Assembly (NCBI GenBank): GCA_963995525.1
Contig: OZ023213.1
Span: 39,637,989-39,701,988, forward strand
DNA: 64,000 bases
From: Escarpia spicata
Lineage: Eukaryota > Annelida > Polychaeta > Sabellida > Siboglinidae
Direction of reading: 5' to 3'
Under the pieces are notes generated by a model. It worked only from the letters and a program-made list of their open reading frames with translations. It was not told where the DNA came from and did not search any database. The position numbers and the translations under genes were made by a program. Positions within the stretch are counted from its first letter, which is position 1, and every line of letters begins with the position of its first letter. Below are positions 15,801 to 26,536 of this stretch, one piece after another.

Positions 15801-18428
15801 AATTGGAATATTGGAAAACTTACAAATGACATTATTGATGCACGAAGTTGTATTTCAGGCGATAACATAGGTAAACCGACACGTTTACACATCAACTCAT
15901 CGTAACTGTCGTTTCTATGACGACATCAATTTCGTGCAACATCAGCAGACCAACATGTCTCCCCAATGGTTGACTAAAAATCATGACGATCCAAATATGT
16001 TTACAAGTGCAGGTTTTCAATTTGTAGTGACCAGTTTTTGCAAATACGGTACCTTCGCGTTGGCATGACATTTTTGACTAGCGTTTTCGCTAAATCATGG
16101 ACAATAAGTTTGTCAAATAAAGGAATAATTATAAAAAAACTTTATACCATTGTAAAGAATGTTATGTTGTCATTCCAATTATATTAAATATGCATAATTT
16201 AACGCAGACTGAACGATGTAAGGGCTGTATGAACTGTGGCATGTCTTGGTTTAGCACCAGATCCAACAGCCGCAGCGGCTGCTATGGTAATGCTATAAGG
16301 TCACAGGAAAATGTTCAGTCACACTCATGGCATAAAATTGATAATAGCAAGTTGTTTTGATTAATAACTTTTTTCACGGATTAATTAATCGATAAACAAG
16401 TTAATATTTCCCCGAAAGTTGCTACAACAGTAGGTGATTGTGGTTGAAAAATTACAGACTCCAAATTTGTCTGTGGACTCCCGAATATGAGCACATTGTG
16501 AGTCTGGCAGACTTCCACCAATATCCTATGAAAATCAACACTTCATACATAACTGGCCAACTGCAACTAACACGTGTTGTACTAGTTATTATTACGACTG
16601 AGACGTTGTTGTGCTTACGGTCGTTGAGCTCCTTGTAACAGATAGTCATTGCTTGCAGCGTCTGCTCATCCGTTGGATGCTGATCGTATACCTCCTCAAT
16701 CAACAAAACACAGTCGTCATGACGACCCAGTCGCAGCAGTGCAAGTCCTTTGAGTACCTGAAAATAAAAAAAAAACATTTGGTATAACATAACAAATTAT
16801 TGCATTCAAAGTTGATGTGAAAATCCACAGTATTATTCTGAGTTTTCTCTTTTTAAAAGCATGCTTCATATAGTTACCTTGGCACAAGAGAAATTCTTCT
16901 GTTTCTTAAGGACTTTGTCTGCCTCCTGTAAGGCCTTCTTGTTGTTTCCATTGTCGAGACAGTCTGCAATCAAATACAGTGAATATTATTAAATACAAAT
17001 ATTTAAATGTCATTATGGCATTTGTGTCGACTCTGGACCCACCTCGATTTCGTCATTATAAGTAACTACGTTTTTGCCAAATGTTACACCTCAATGCATT
17101 AGTTCCATATTAAACATAGTCCTAGAGGCATATTCATGTTACAAAAATGCTGCATCTTAGCGCACTTTCAAAGTTCAAATGACGACCCAATTTGCGATAG
17201 TCTTGTGGTCATGCATTAAAGCACCGTTCACTAGAAATCTGCAATATAGCAGCAGATGTTGATGCAAACCGGGATGTTATTTACGCCTCAGAAGTGCGCT
17301 AAGATGCAATATTTTTTTTAACGTAAATATGCCTGGGATGACTTTGATGTTGAATGATGATTTAAATTAACTTACTGACGTATAAAATTTAAGCAAACAT
17401 GTAGTTATAACAACAAAATCAAGGTAGGTCTGGGCACTTGTGTAGAATCCGGACCCACCTCGATTTCGCTGTTATAACTTGTGTTTTACCTAACTTTGAT
17501 ACATCACAGCGTTAGTTCAATCATTCAACATCATCCCAGGCATATTTATATTACAAAAATATTGTCTTAGCACACTTTTGAAGCCCAAATAGTGACCCGG
17601 TTTGCTCTAGTCTGCACCGCTGTGGTCGTGCGTTACCGCATCGTGCTCGTAGATTGAGCGATATATATCGGCGTATGTTGATGCAAACCGGGGCGTTATT
17701 TATGCCTCATAAGTGAGCTAACACACAATATTTTTAAACGTAAATATGCCTGGGATAATGTTGAATAATGGAACTAATGCACTGAGGTATCAAAGTTAAG
17801 CAAAACTCAAGTTATAAAGGTAAAATCGAGGTGCCTAGGTCTGGATTCTACACAAGTGCCATGATTACTTCATAAACAGTTTTCTGAAAATACCAGCAAG
17901 ATACATGTTTCAATCATCGATGTTCATTCAATGATTCAATCCGACCGTTTTTGACAGACACAAATAAACAAACTACCCACAAGGCATGCGCACAAACAAG
18001 CACCATACAACTCCTGCGTTAGCTCAAGTTTGGGCTGTTTGGAGTAAATCACACTTCGGCCCTGGATCTAATTTTGACATATACCAACATAATATGCATT
18101 AGCATGCACTCTCACAGCGTTTACCGCAAGTGAAGTGCTCACAAAACAGTTATTTCACCAGTGAACCACTTATCCAGGTTTGTGAATGACAGCGGAGAAA
18201 AACTGGCGTGGCCGTGCCGTGGGCACATGGATCTGACAGTCGAGACCGATCCTATCAACGCAGGTTATGACAGCCATACATTCATAGGAACACGATACGT
18301 TAATTATATTGACATGAGTATACATATTTGTTTTAATTATTGTAATATCAATTATGTAACTCATGAATATTACCGTAGATAGGCCTCAACCGTCTTTCGC
18401 TCACATCCACACCACCGCGGGACGCCAT
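858..18428 (-). CDS. NAA25: NAA25, auxiliary subunit of the NatB N-terminal acetyltransferase (5' part of a spliced gene)
   Basis: NAA25 is the TPR-like scaffold subunit that holds the catalytic NAA20 on ribosomes for acetylation of Met-Asp/Glu/Asn N-termini. Twelve minus-strand exons with GT-AG borders and matching phases are visible: 18374-18428 (start ATG at 18428), 16878-16963, 16619-16757, 14867-15063, 14387-14489, 13539-13619, 12977-13088, 12395-12481, 11725-11978, 10342-10460, 1425-1545 and 858-947. Diagnostic family strings are RRLRPIYG, LDNGNNK, KNPYYFWAIMS, KTMFLPLAERM, GPYLARLEML and DTYLLFAVHNLLDIW. An exon of about 35 codons expected between 10342 and 1545 was not found, and the C-terminal half lies beyond the left edge. 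Exon 9 carries an extra acidic Glu/Lys-rich insert. Introns are AT-rich and repeat-laden. Identity is firm; exact exon ends are by eye. Confidence 0.9.
1844..1913. repeat. Short hairpin in NAA25 intron
   Basis: The arms around CGCACAAATCAT and ATGATTTGTGCA are inverted complements separated by an AT-rich loop. This is probably a decayed miniature foldback element. No coding content. Confidence 0.6.
2910..4112. mobile_element. Nonautonomous pogo/Tigger-like DNA transposon
   Basis: The left end reads CAGTCGCGCCTCGTTATAACG and the right end is its near-perfect complement (CGTTATAACGAGGCGCAACTG). Further diverged TATAACGCG copies lie just inside both ends. CAGT termini followed by CCTCGTTATAAC are typical of pogo/Tigger elements of the Tc1/mariner superfamily. 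The left flank ends in TA, but the right flank begins AA within an AT run, so the TA target duplication is imperfect. At about 1.2 kb with no transposase reading frame it looks like an internally deleted copy mobilised in trans. It sits in an NAA25 intron. Confidence 0.75.
4687..10065. mobile_element. Inverted-repeat-bounded segment carrying a DUF7869-like gene
   Basis: About 75 bp at 4687-4760 (around CATGAAACTTGGCATGA) recurs inverted at 9985-10065, and a second inverted match links about 6160-6230 with 9660-9720. Direct copies of a GATGAGTCA...TGGCCATCTTG block occur at about 4823, 5180 and 9755. The bounded segment contains the decayed DUF7869-like gene, which suggests a DNA transposon of unassigned family inside an NAA25 intron. 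No clean target duplication was seen. The stretch 5300-6700 has no recognisable gene. Confidence 0.45.
6737..9185 (-). pseudogene. DUF7869-like, transposase-like gene (broken)
   Basis: A minus-strand gene resembling a widespread uncharacterised invertebrate family (DUF7869-like, thought to have an RNase-H-like fold). Pieces read in order: an acidic N-terminal part from ATG 9185 with one frame change; a main exon about 8301-7590 with PRKCGIFGVCWE, VNFLIDEA, VVVHTKFAP, CFGLLKR and QLVGKEDGT; an intron (7194-7589, GT-AG, phase-matched through YFHFR|FDAASPG); and a last exon about 7193-6737 ending in an Arg/Gly-rich tail. Two frameshifts near 7950 surround the place where relatives have an H-x-D-N-C-x-G-Q-N-K-N motif; only the QNKN end remains, so the presumed active site is damaged. 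Another frame change precedes the tail. The family assignment is from memory. Confidence 0.6.
10668..10790. repeat. Dispersed intronic repeat, diverged copy at 11590-11725
   Basis: A block from CAGACAT through a T-rich run to GGTGCCTG and AGTCTGACTA recurs, diverged, at 11590-11725. There it runs up to the donor splice site of the NAA25 exon at 11725-11978. Family unknown. Confidence 0.5.
10837..10977. mobile_element. Small hairpin MITE
   Basis: About 40-bp arms (AATAGCAAGAAT...CATTGGAGCTGTATTTGAAAC) occur in inverted orientation at both ends of a 140-bp unit between NAA25 exons. There is no coding potential. Confidence 0.65.
13610..13830. repeat. ~34-bp minisatellite abutting an NAA25 splice acceptor
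   Basis: About six imperfect units built on GAACATTCACTTCTGTGAAC lie immediately upstream (transcript sense) of the NAA25 exon at 13539-13619. The exon's own 3' splice site (complement of CTTCTGTGAACAT) belongs to the first unit, so acceptor-like copies are repeated in the intron. Confidence 0.75.
17023..17870. repeat. Two tandem ~430-bp foldback elements in NAA25 intron 1
   Basis: Unit 1 (about 17023-17440) and unit 2 (about 17441-17870) share ends that are inverted relative to each other (GGACCCACCTCGATTT at one side, AAATCGAGGTG at the other). Each is largely self-complementary around GCCTGGGAT and TTAGCGCAC-type segments. They look like MITE or foldback elements inserted in tandem. Confidence 0.6.
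17961..18050. repeat. ~90-bp direct repeat, copy 1
   Basis: This stretch, starting AAATAAACAAACTACCCACA and ending GGAGTAAATCAC, is repeated almost exactly at 23275-23366, just after the 3' end of the first non-LTR retrotransposon. It lies in NAA25 intron 1. Confidence 0.8.
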
Positions 18429-18606
18429 CTTGGCCCGCTGTCACGCCAAATATTACCGGCGTAAAAAAATCAGCGAGAAAATGAAACCTCCGTGGGGTGG
18501 CGCAATTGTTTGTTGTTCGCTCGAGAGCCCGTGCACTATCATTGCCGCTGCGATACCTGGCGGAATCTGTTACAGACGGATGGTTATATATAGACGATCA
18601 GCTATT

Positions 18607-19312
18607 AGTTCAGCGGATATGTGAAAAGATTGTGCACTTTTTGATAAAAGTAAGAAACTTTGCTTATCTGTTTTATACATCAAGGGAACCATTTTAAAGA
18701 TTGGGGGCATTCCAGATTTTGCTGCGTTCAGAAATGGCAGCCATTTTTAAAGTGTTTTTTTTTAAGTTCAGTTTCCCCATATTTTAATAACTGCGTTACA
18801 TAGAACAATAATATTTTTATCTAGAAGTAGGTTTTAGGGTCAAAGATTTCATATTTGTTACTTTTGGGGTTCTCCGACATTCACATCCGCCATTTTAAAA
18901 GATGGCGGTCGTCAATATTAATCTTAAAATATCTTAATAAGTACGTTACGTAGAGCCGTATAGTTTACGTTTTAGAATAGCTTGGAGAATAGCGATTTCA
19001 AAAAATATAACGTTTTACCTTCGTCAACATGTCTATATCCGCCATTTTTAAAGATGGCGCCTTTCAAAGCATATTATTCTCATATCTCAAGAACTACACT
19101 AGAGTCACAAAGCTGATGTCAAGATGTATGTTTTATATGCTATGATTTCAAATACATTACTTGTGGCCTTCATTGACTTTACCATAGATCCGCCATTTTG
19201 AAAGATGGCAGCAGACAAAGCCTGTTATTCCCGTGTAGTCCAGCGGATAGGTGAAGAGACTGTGCATAAAAGCACAGATAAAAGCAAGACACTTTGCTGA
19301 TATATTCTAAAC
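18607..19312 (+). repeat. Left arm, first part
   Basis: One full unit plus the start of a second. Landmarks in order: CAGCGGATATGTG, GGCATTCCAGATTTTGCTGC, TCCGACATTCACATCCGCC, CGTCAACATGTCTATATCC, ACCATAGATCCGCC and AGTCCAGCGGATAGG. The second unit stops at about 19312 and resumes at 25541 after the retrotransposon insertions. Confidence 0.75.
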
Positions 19313-19766
19313 ATAGTTTTGTCCTCACAGAATGAATTAGTTCACAATATCTGATTTGACAAAGGTTTAGCCTTAGCTTCCATAATAACCAGTTCAAAAC
19401 AAGATAGCGAATCTGTAAACAACTTACACAAAGCGCGCCAAAACCAAATCGCCCCTAAAACAACCCAAAATCAGTCCATTCACACAAAGCTTACACATTA
19501 TACTGTTACAAATCCGGATTGTAGGCTGTCAGCAACACACAAGAAACCAACAACAAACACAATATACAATACTTTTTTACATTTTACTACTGTTTTTTAC
19601 ATCTACTGTGATCTTACTACTGTGATTTTATATTAGCTGTGATATATAACTTAATAATAAAAACAATACCCACATCTATAGTGGAATATAATCTCTTGTT
19701 TTTGGTTTTGTTTGACTGCAATAACATAACTGTACAAGCAAAGCAGCTTGTGCAATAGCTGCTCTT

Positions 19767-20582
19767 ATGATGATGCCACCCAAAATGGGCACACCAGTGG
19801 TAGTTCTGATTAGCATCATTATTGCATTCATACCCAAATTCCTGATACACCTGGACCATACCCAATTCATGGACAATCCAAATGGTCTGCTAACATATGA
19901 CAGGTCTTGCTGGACTGACACAAGTATTAGACTGGCACTAGCTTTCACCAGAGACTCCCGTAACAAGTACCACACCAAACTGGCTTATGCAATCCCTACA
20001 TCGGGACACAAAACATGTTATCTTGTCCTACTAATCCTCTGTGGGGACATCCAAACAAACCCCGGCCCAGTCAGACACCCCTGTGGATTTTGTAAAAAGC
20101 CTGTTGCTTCAAATCACCGAGCTGTCTGCTGCGATCGGTGTAACCAATGGGTACACATTAAATGTTGTGACATAAGTCCAGATCAATATAATCTCCTCTG
20201 TAACAGTTCCTGTTCTTGGCACTGCATGAAATGCGACCATCCTAACTACAGTCATTCCTTCTTCCAAGACCACTTATTGGAATGTTCTCACAACCGATAT
20301 AACAGCCTTAGTGACACAGACCAAAATAACCAAAACATTGACCCCCACACACAGATCTCTCAAACAAACACCAGTCATACATCCCAAACCTGGGATCCAA
20401 CCTTTGGACCAAACCCTCAAAATGCATCAACCCCTGAACGTCGTAAGAAAACTAAACGTAACACACTTAGCGGAATTCTAATCAATACCAATAGTGTCAA
20501 AAGCATCGCAAAGACAACCCAATTAAAAACAACTATTCAGTCAAATAATCCTGACATCATATTCCTAGTCGAAACAAAATAG
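19767..20582 (+). CDS. N-terminal ORF of retrotransposon 1: hydrophobic leader, 2A-like peptide, PHD finger
   Basis: 271 codons. Residues about 10-28 are hydrophobic (VVVLISIIIAFIPKFLIHL). Residues 88-101 contain LCGDIQTNPGP, a 2A-like translational recoding motif ending in NPGP (nt 20028-20069). Residues about 105-155 form a PHD-type Cys4-His-Cys3 zinc finger (CGFCKK, CCDRCNQWVH, WHCMKC). The frame ends at a TAG as the endonuclease begins (ILINTNSV, PDIIFLVETK), which looks like a decay mutation in a longer ORF. In related CR1-like elements 2A plus a leader allows one mRNA to give separately targeted products. Confidence 0.75.
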   Translation: MMMPPKMGTPVVVLISIIIAFIPKFLIHLDHTQFMDNPNGLLTYDRSCWTDTSIRLALAFTRDSRNKYHTKLAYAIPTSGHKTCYLVLLILCGDIQTNPGPVRHPCGFCKKPVASNHRAVCCDRCNQWVHIKCCDISPDQYNLLCNSSCSWHCMKCDHPNYSHSFFQDHLLECSHNRYNSLSDTDQNNQNIDPHTQISQTNTSHTSQTWDPTFGPNPQNASTPERRKKTKRNTLSGILINTNSVKSIAKTTQLKTTIQSNNPDIIFLVETK

Positions 20583-21421
20583 ACGAAAACTACCCCACCT
20601 ATTCGTTCCTACCACCTAACTGTAGCGCCATCCGAAAGGACAGAAACACCCATGGTGGTGGAGTTCTCATAGCCTTCCGCGATGACATTGTAGCAGAACC
20701 ACTTACAAAACTAAACACAAGCTGTGAAATAGTATGGACAAAAATCCATTTCACACGAAACAAATCCATATACTTTGCATCCTACTACCGACCCCCCCCC
20801 CCCCCCCCCCCCAGTGACCACCTTCAATCCCTTGAAGCTCTTCACGAACCCCTAACAAAACTGTACAGATCACAAAAAACTTCTCCTAATGTAGTTATAG
20901 CAGGTGACTTCAACCTTCCTGATATTAACTGGGGCAAGCAGCAAACCACTGACAACAGAACTGCCAGCAAGCATAACAAACTGCTAGAAATAATTAGAGA
21001 ATTTGGATTACAAAACATGGTCAACGATCCCACACGAGTTGATTCCGGCAATATCCTTGACCTCATACTCACTTCTAATCCATCGATAATTGCTAACACT
21101 CACACCACTCCCAGCATGAGTGATCATGAAGCTGTGAACTTTAACGTAAACCTAAATCCAATCCGTAACAGTAAACCACCACACAAAGTGTTCCAATATA
21201 AATCTGCAAACTGGGATGACATAAAACAACTAACAACAACATACTTTGACACGAACCCAAATTCAACAAATGTCAACACAAATTGGAACTTTTTCCGGAA
21301 CAATCTTACTTCATTAGTCAATAATAATATCCCCAGCCGCAACACCAAAGCAAAAACCCACCTCCCCTGGATAACACGTGAAATAATAAGAATGCAAAGA
21401 GAACGCAACAAAAGTCATTAA
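20583..21421 (+). pseudogene. APE-type endonuclease domain of retrotransposon 1
   Basis: Decayed stretch; the clean part (about 20830-21421) reads VVIAGDFNLPDINWG, DLILTSNP and MSDHEAV, the usual metal-binding Asp/Asn and Asp-His motifs of apurinic-like endonucleases. Upstream, stops and a poly-C run near 20791 break the frame; 21421 ends at a stop. Confidence 0.7.
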
Positions 21422-23270
21422 AAAAGCAAAACAAACTGGACGTAATAGTGACTGGGAAAGGTTTAGGCAACTCCGAAAACAAACCACTAAAGCTGCAACC
21501 AAATCCTACTCAGACTATCTAAACAATCACATTGGAGACAGCCTAAAAACAAACCCAAAACAGTTCTGGTCATTCATTAAAGCAAACAAACGAGAATACA
21601 TTGGCATCCCTACACTGCAAGCAAACGACCAACCAATCACAAATGATCACGACAAAGCAAATACACTTAACAACCAATTTAGTTCCGTGTTTACTCAAGA
21701 AATCTACCCCATCCCCCAACTAGCTCCATCCATCTATCCCGATATGCCCTCCCTCGAAATCGGGATAGACGGAGTAATTAAGCAACCGAAAAACCTAAAC
21801 CAAAATAAAGCTACAGGCCCCGACGAACTCCCAGCCAGAGTCCTTAAAGAGACTGCAGTGGAAATTGCCCCCATCATCACACACATTTTCCAGCAGTCAT
21901 ACAACACTTGCAAACTCCCAGATGACTGGCTCCAAGCACTAGTAACACCAATACACAAAAAAGCCACAAATCAGACCCTGCTAATTATAGACCAATTTCG
22001 TTAACATGCATCCTCTGCAAAGTTATGGAGCACATCATGTTAAGCAACATGTGGAAACACTTACACAAACACAACATCATCATCCACTTCCAACATGGAT
22101 TCCAACCAGGTCTGTCTTGTGAATCCCAACTCATCGAGACAGTCCACGACTGGATGACTGCTATGGACAATAAGACACAAATAGATGCCATCCTACTCGA
22201 TTTCGCCAAAGCCTTCGACAAAGTCCCCCATAAACGCCTCCTATCCAAATTAGCTTTCTATGGAATAACTGGAAACACACAAAACTGGATCAAATCGTTT
22301 CTATCCAATCGCAAACAGAGTCTCAGTCAATGGAGCCCTGTTGGACAGCACAAATGTTACATCTGGTGTACCACAGGGCTCAGTCCTAGGACCTGTCCTA
22401 TTTTTACTCTACATAATCGACATAACCGAAAATGTCCAATCTTCCGTACGTCTCTTTGCAGACGACAGCATTATATATCGTAAAATCACATCCGAAACCG
22501 ACCACGAAACTCTCCAATCTGACCTGTTCAAACTCCAAACATGGTCTAATAAATGGCAGATGGAATTTAACATATCTAAATTTGTGCACCTCCCAATAAC
22601 AAACAAAACCAAACCCAGACTACATTCATATTCACTCTTTGGCATACAACTCTCTACCGCCTCTAGCCACACATATATTGGAATAAAATTAGATTCTAAA
22701 CTAACCTGGGCTAACCATATTACTGACATAGCTTCCAAATCGTCAAAAGTCCTAGGCATGGTCAAACGAACCCTCGGACCATGCAAACCTGAAGTAAAAG
22801 AAACAGCCTATAACATGCTAATCCGACCAAAACTCGAGTATGCCTCTCCCATATGGAACCCACACACTGCCACCCAAATTAAACACCTTGAAAGAGTACA
22901 ACACTGTGCTTCCAGATTTGTCAGAAATGACCACAGACGTCAAACAAATCAGCAGACCTAATAGCCACCCTTGGATGGTCAACTCTTGATCGACGACGCA
23001 TTATCAAACAAGCCATGATATTTAACAAAATATTAAATAACATAATCAACATCACACCCCCACCAGGTCTACTAACACAGTAAAAAAACCGTGGCCACTA
23101 CGTAGCCCCTAGGTGCCGCATCAATGCAGCAGTGTTCTCCTTCTACCACCGAGCAGTTCGAATCTGGAATATGATTCCACCACCGATTACTGAACTAGAA
23201 AGCCCCATAGCGTTTCAAACAGCGATCATGAACCTCCCTTTCACCACACCCAATCATCTAAAGTGCCTAT
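21422..23270 (+). pseudogene. Reverse transcriptase region of retrotransposon 1
   Basis: RT motifs in order: NKATGPDELPARVL, GFQPGLSCESQLIE, LLDFAKAFDKVPH, SGVPQGSVLGPVLF and FADDSIIY, followed by a C-terminal ERVQ-type segment. At least two frame changes (near 22000 and 22345) and a stop near 22961 make it inactive. The catalytic Asp pair (ADD) is still present. Confidence 0.8.
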
Positions 23271-23274
23271 AAAA

Positions 23275-23366
23275 TAAACAAACAAACTACCCACAACGCA
23301 TGCGCACAAACAAGCACCACACAACTCCTGCGTTAGCTCAAGTTTGGGCTGTTTGGAGTAAATCAC
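23275..23366. repeat. ~90-bp direct repeat, copy 2
   Basis: Near-identical to 17961-18050. It is bracketed by the end of retrotransposon 1 and the truncated start of retrotransposon 2, so it may be sequence carried along by retrotransposition. Confidence 0.8.
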
Positions 23367-25540
23367 CTAAGACCTAAGACAATGTCAAGCTATGTGAGCC
23401 ACTGGGGAGTAGTGATCACAACCAGATACATTTTACCATCAAAGTAAAATCAGAAAGGAATAGTTAAAGCAGTATAGGAGAAATTTCCACAAAGGAAGGT
23501 ATAAGGACATGAGGAAATATTTAGCAAAGATAGACTGGAATAACACAATGAAAAATAAGACAGCAACAGAATGCTGGAATATATTAAAGAGTGAAATTAA
23601 GTGCATAGTCGATAAATGTGTACCCGTCAAAAAACAAGGGAAACGGTCCAAAAAGAAACACTTATCGAAAGAAGCCATTAGAAAAATTAAGTATAAACAA
23701 ATTATGTGGAAGTCATATAGATGTACTGGAAATGATGAAGACTACAACATTTATAAAGAAGCACTTAACCAAGTTACAGCTTAAATTATAAATTCAAAGA
23801 GAAGCTATGAACAACATTTAGCTAGTAATATAAAACATGACAGCAAGAGTTTTTATGTTCGAAGCAAACAGAAACTTCAGGATAAGGTCGGTCCTCTAGA
23901 AGATAGAGCTGGAAATATAATATCAGAGGGATTCTTAATGGCAGAAGACCTGAATGAGTATAAAAAAATTGTGTTTGATAGGGAAGAAATTAGTTCATTG
24001 CCAGTACCAGAGGCTAAGTTCGGGGGGGGGGGGCAGATTCAGACTATTTAGGACATTTTTCAGTTTGTCATTAGAAGAGGGAGTGGTTCCTTTAGAATGG
24101 AAAGAGGCAAACATTTTACCGTTATTTAAAAAAAGGTTCGAGAAACAAGTCATAGAACTATAGACCAGTGAGTTTAACATCAGTGATTTACAAATTATTA
24201 GAAAGACTAATTAAAGATCACATGGTGGATTTTCTTGTTAAACATAACTTGATGAACTCATCTCAACGTGGGTTTTTAAAAACGAGGTCATTCTTAACAA
24301 ATATGTTATGTTTTTGGAAGACATTTCTGAGTGGGTAGATCAGGGATCACCAGTAGATATCGTCTAATTAGATTTTCAAAAAGGTTTCGACAAAGTACCA
24401 CAACAAAGATTACTGCTTAAGCTAAAGGCCCATGGCATAGGAAATGGTATAATAAACTGGATAAAAACATGGCTGATTGACAGAAGACAGCGCGTAGTAG
24501 TTGATGGGGAGGCTTCAAACTGGAAATCGGTATTGAGTGGGGTACCACAGGGATCTGTACTTGGACCTATATTATTCTTAATATATATCAACGATTTGGA
24601 TGATGAAATAAAAAGCAAGGTGTTGAAATTTGCGGATGATACAAAAGTGTTTAGAAGGATTAAAAGTGATGAAGATAGACAGCATTTACAAGATGATCTT
24701 GACAGGTTGATCAAATGGTCTGAAAAGTGGCAAATGCTGTTCAATTTTGGGAAATGTAAATGCCTCCACGCAGGACATGGGAACGAAGATGTAGAATACA
24801 CAATGGGGGGTACTGTACTAAGTACTACTGTAAAAGAAAAGGACTGAGGGTTAACCATTAGTGCTGATATGAAGGTTTCAGAGCAGTGCTGAATTGCATG
24901 CAGCTTCAAAGGGAAATCAAATCCTTGGATTATTAGTCGAAATATAGCGTATAAGGAAAAAAGAACTAATAATACCACCGAACAAAACAATAGTTAGGCC
25001 TCATTTAGAATATTGTATACAAGCGTGGAGGCCTTATCTCAGGAAGGACATAGATATGCTAGAAAGAGTACAGAGGAGAGCGACTAAAATGATACCAAAA
25101 CTGAGGGATCTTAGTTATGAAATTCGCCTAAAAGAATGTGGTTTAACAACACTAGAGACCAGGAGATTGAAAGGAGATCAGATAGAAGTGTTTAAAGTAA
25201 TAAATGGTTATGAAAATATTGATAGAAATATTGTTTTCTCAGTTAAGAAAGATAGAAGGACTAGATGACACGAGGTTACATTAGCAAAGGAGCAGTGTAG
25301 ATTAGATATAAGAAAGTTTTCATTTTCACAAAGGACTGTAAATGAATGGAACAGATTATCTGCTGATTGGGTGGGTGCTAGTAGCGTGAATATGTTTAAA
25401 AATAAAATCGACACATACCTCAGAAGGGCGGGATACACATAAATAAAAGGGTTGGACTCTCGATAAGCCAAAGGGCTTCCTTGTCCACCTGCCACCTAGA
25501 GTTATTTCTGTGGGAGGCAATCTTATTAAATCTTGTTAAA
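23367..25540 (+). mobile_element. Non-LTR retrotransposon 2 (CR1/L2-like), 5'-truncated
   Basis: Begins inside the endonuclease (SDHNQI-like end near 23400). It continues through a linker ORF (23509-23784), a damaged RT with a poly-G run near 24020, VPQGSVLGPILFLIYINDLDDE and FADDTKVF (24533-24847), and a C-terminal part LERVQRRATKMIP...CGLTTLETRR (25056-25268, continuing to about 25440). Many stops and frame changes make it dead. It lies directly before the resumption of the transposon's left arm at 25541. Confidence 0.8.
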
Positions 25541-25760
25541 TCTATACACCAATTGAATCTTTATAAAGATTGGAGGCATTCCAGATTTTGCTGCATTCAG
25601 AAATGGCGGCCATTTAAAAAAGACCGCTGGATTCCGTTTTCCCATATCTGAATAACTGCGTTATATAGAGCATCAATGTTTGCGTCTAGATATATGCTTT
25701 AGGGATCGAAGAATTTTACTTTTACTTTTTTATTTCTCCGACATTCACATCCGCAACCTT
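25541..25760 (+). repeat. Left arm of the large transposon, resumed
   Basis: The arm unit interrupted at 19312 continues here with TCTATACACC, AAAGATTGGAGGCATTCCAG, AATGGCGGCCATTT and CCGACATTCACATCCGC. This shows that retrotransposons 1 and 2 were inserted inside it. Confidence 0.75.
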
Positions 25761-25833
25761 CAATTTGGTGTGATTTATATATGTACAGTTCGATCAGATC
25801 ACTATAATTTCACTAAATTACGATAGTATTATT

Positions 25834-26350
25834 TCAAAGCATAGTGCAGAACAGTTGTATGTACAAAACACTTGCCTGGACCGTGCGATCTCGGAAACTG
25901 TTGCGGTCCATCTGAGACATCAATGCAGGGTGGAGGGAGAACAGAGCAAAGTGATGGTAGTTTTCGAGAGCAAACTGATTTCCTGGTGACTTGATTATGG
26001 AATCCAGGTATGGACTGAATATTGCACCCAATAAAACTACTCCACTGTCTTGCTCTGGTAGTTTGGTCGTTGAGTTAGACGTCCACACTGGCATACGCAA
26101 CTCAACTCCAAGTGTCTTTACAATCTTGTCAGTTTGCACCATCTTCTGTGAGTTTCCAATATGAGCAACAGCTGCCTGATATAGTTGTTAACTTTGAGAA
26201 CATCGAATTGAACAGCTTGTATCACTGGCTCCAACATCCCCGAATATTTCGCCATGATGACCAGGCACACAAGGAATGTCGACGTTTCAGATGCGCCTGC
26301 AACTGGTATGCATCATGGCTGGTCTTGCCAGAAGTTGTAGCAGCCAGACA
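25834..26350 (-). pseudogene. Broken ORF of the large transposon, left side (unknown function)
   Basis: Minus-strand pieces read roughly MLEPVIQAVQFDVLK, LLLILETHR and, after a frame change, KTLGVELRMPVW, GAIFSPYLDSII and NYHHFALFSLHPALM, ending near 25834. The gypsy LTR at 26370 cuts it on the upstream side. I do not recognise a named domain. Its place just inside the arm suggests it belongs to the large transposon. Confidence 0.4.
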
Positions 26351-26369
26351 CCTAGGTGTTTGTGAATAT

Positions 26370-26535
26370 TGTTGTATATTGATGTAACGGGTACTAGTTG
26401 TAAGTGTCCGTCCGTGTTTTGTACCGGTTTTGCAATACATACCAGAGGCACTCTGGGATACCGCCAACCTCATGTGTAGTTGATTTCTATTCGTAATCTG
26501 TCTCCTTAAACATGCAAACTCCACAATACACAACA
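26370..26535 (+). repeat. 5' LTR of the gypsy element
   Basis: 166 bp, TGTTG...CAACA ends, matching the copy at 43147-43309 along its whole length. It is followed at 26537 by TGGCGACGAG, in the primer-binding-site position. Confidence 0.9.
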
Positions 26536-26536
26536 G

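Larger units (their letters stand above)
19313..23274 (+). mobile_element. Non-LTR retrotransposon 1 (CR1/L2-like, with 2A, PHD finger, endonuclease and RT)
   Basis: A plus-strand element with a PHD-containing N-terminal region, an APE-type endonuclease (GDFNLPDINW, SDHEAV) and a reverse transcriptase (VPQGSVLGP, FADDS). Stops and frame changes break the main frame, and a run of about 22 C interrupts the endonuclease near 20791. The 3' end is near 23274, where the ~90-bp repeat begins. The 5' untranslated part is about 19313-19766. It is inserted in the left arm of the large transposon. Clade assignment is tentative. Confidence 0.75.

Noticed and set aside
20791..20812. Biologically meaningful poly-C tract in retrotransposon 1
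   Set aside because: A homopolymer inside a coding domain is more likely slippage or sequencing noise; the poly-G near 24020 likewise.
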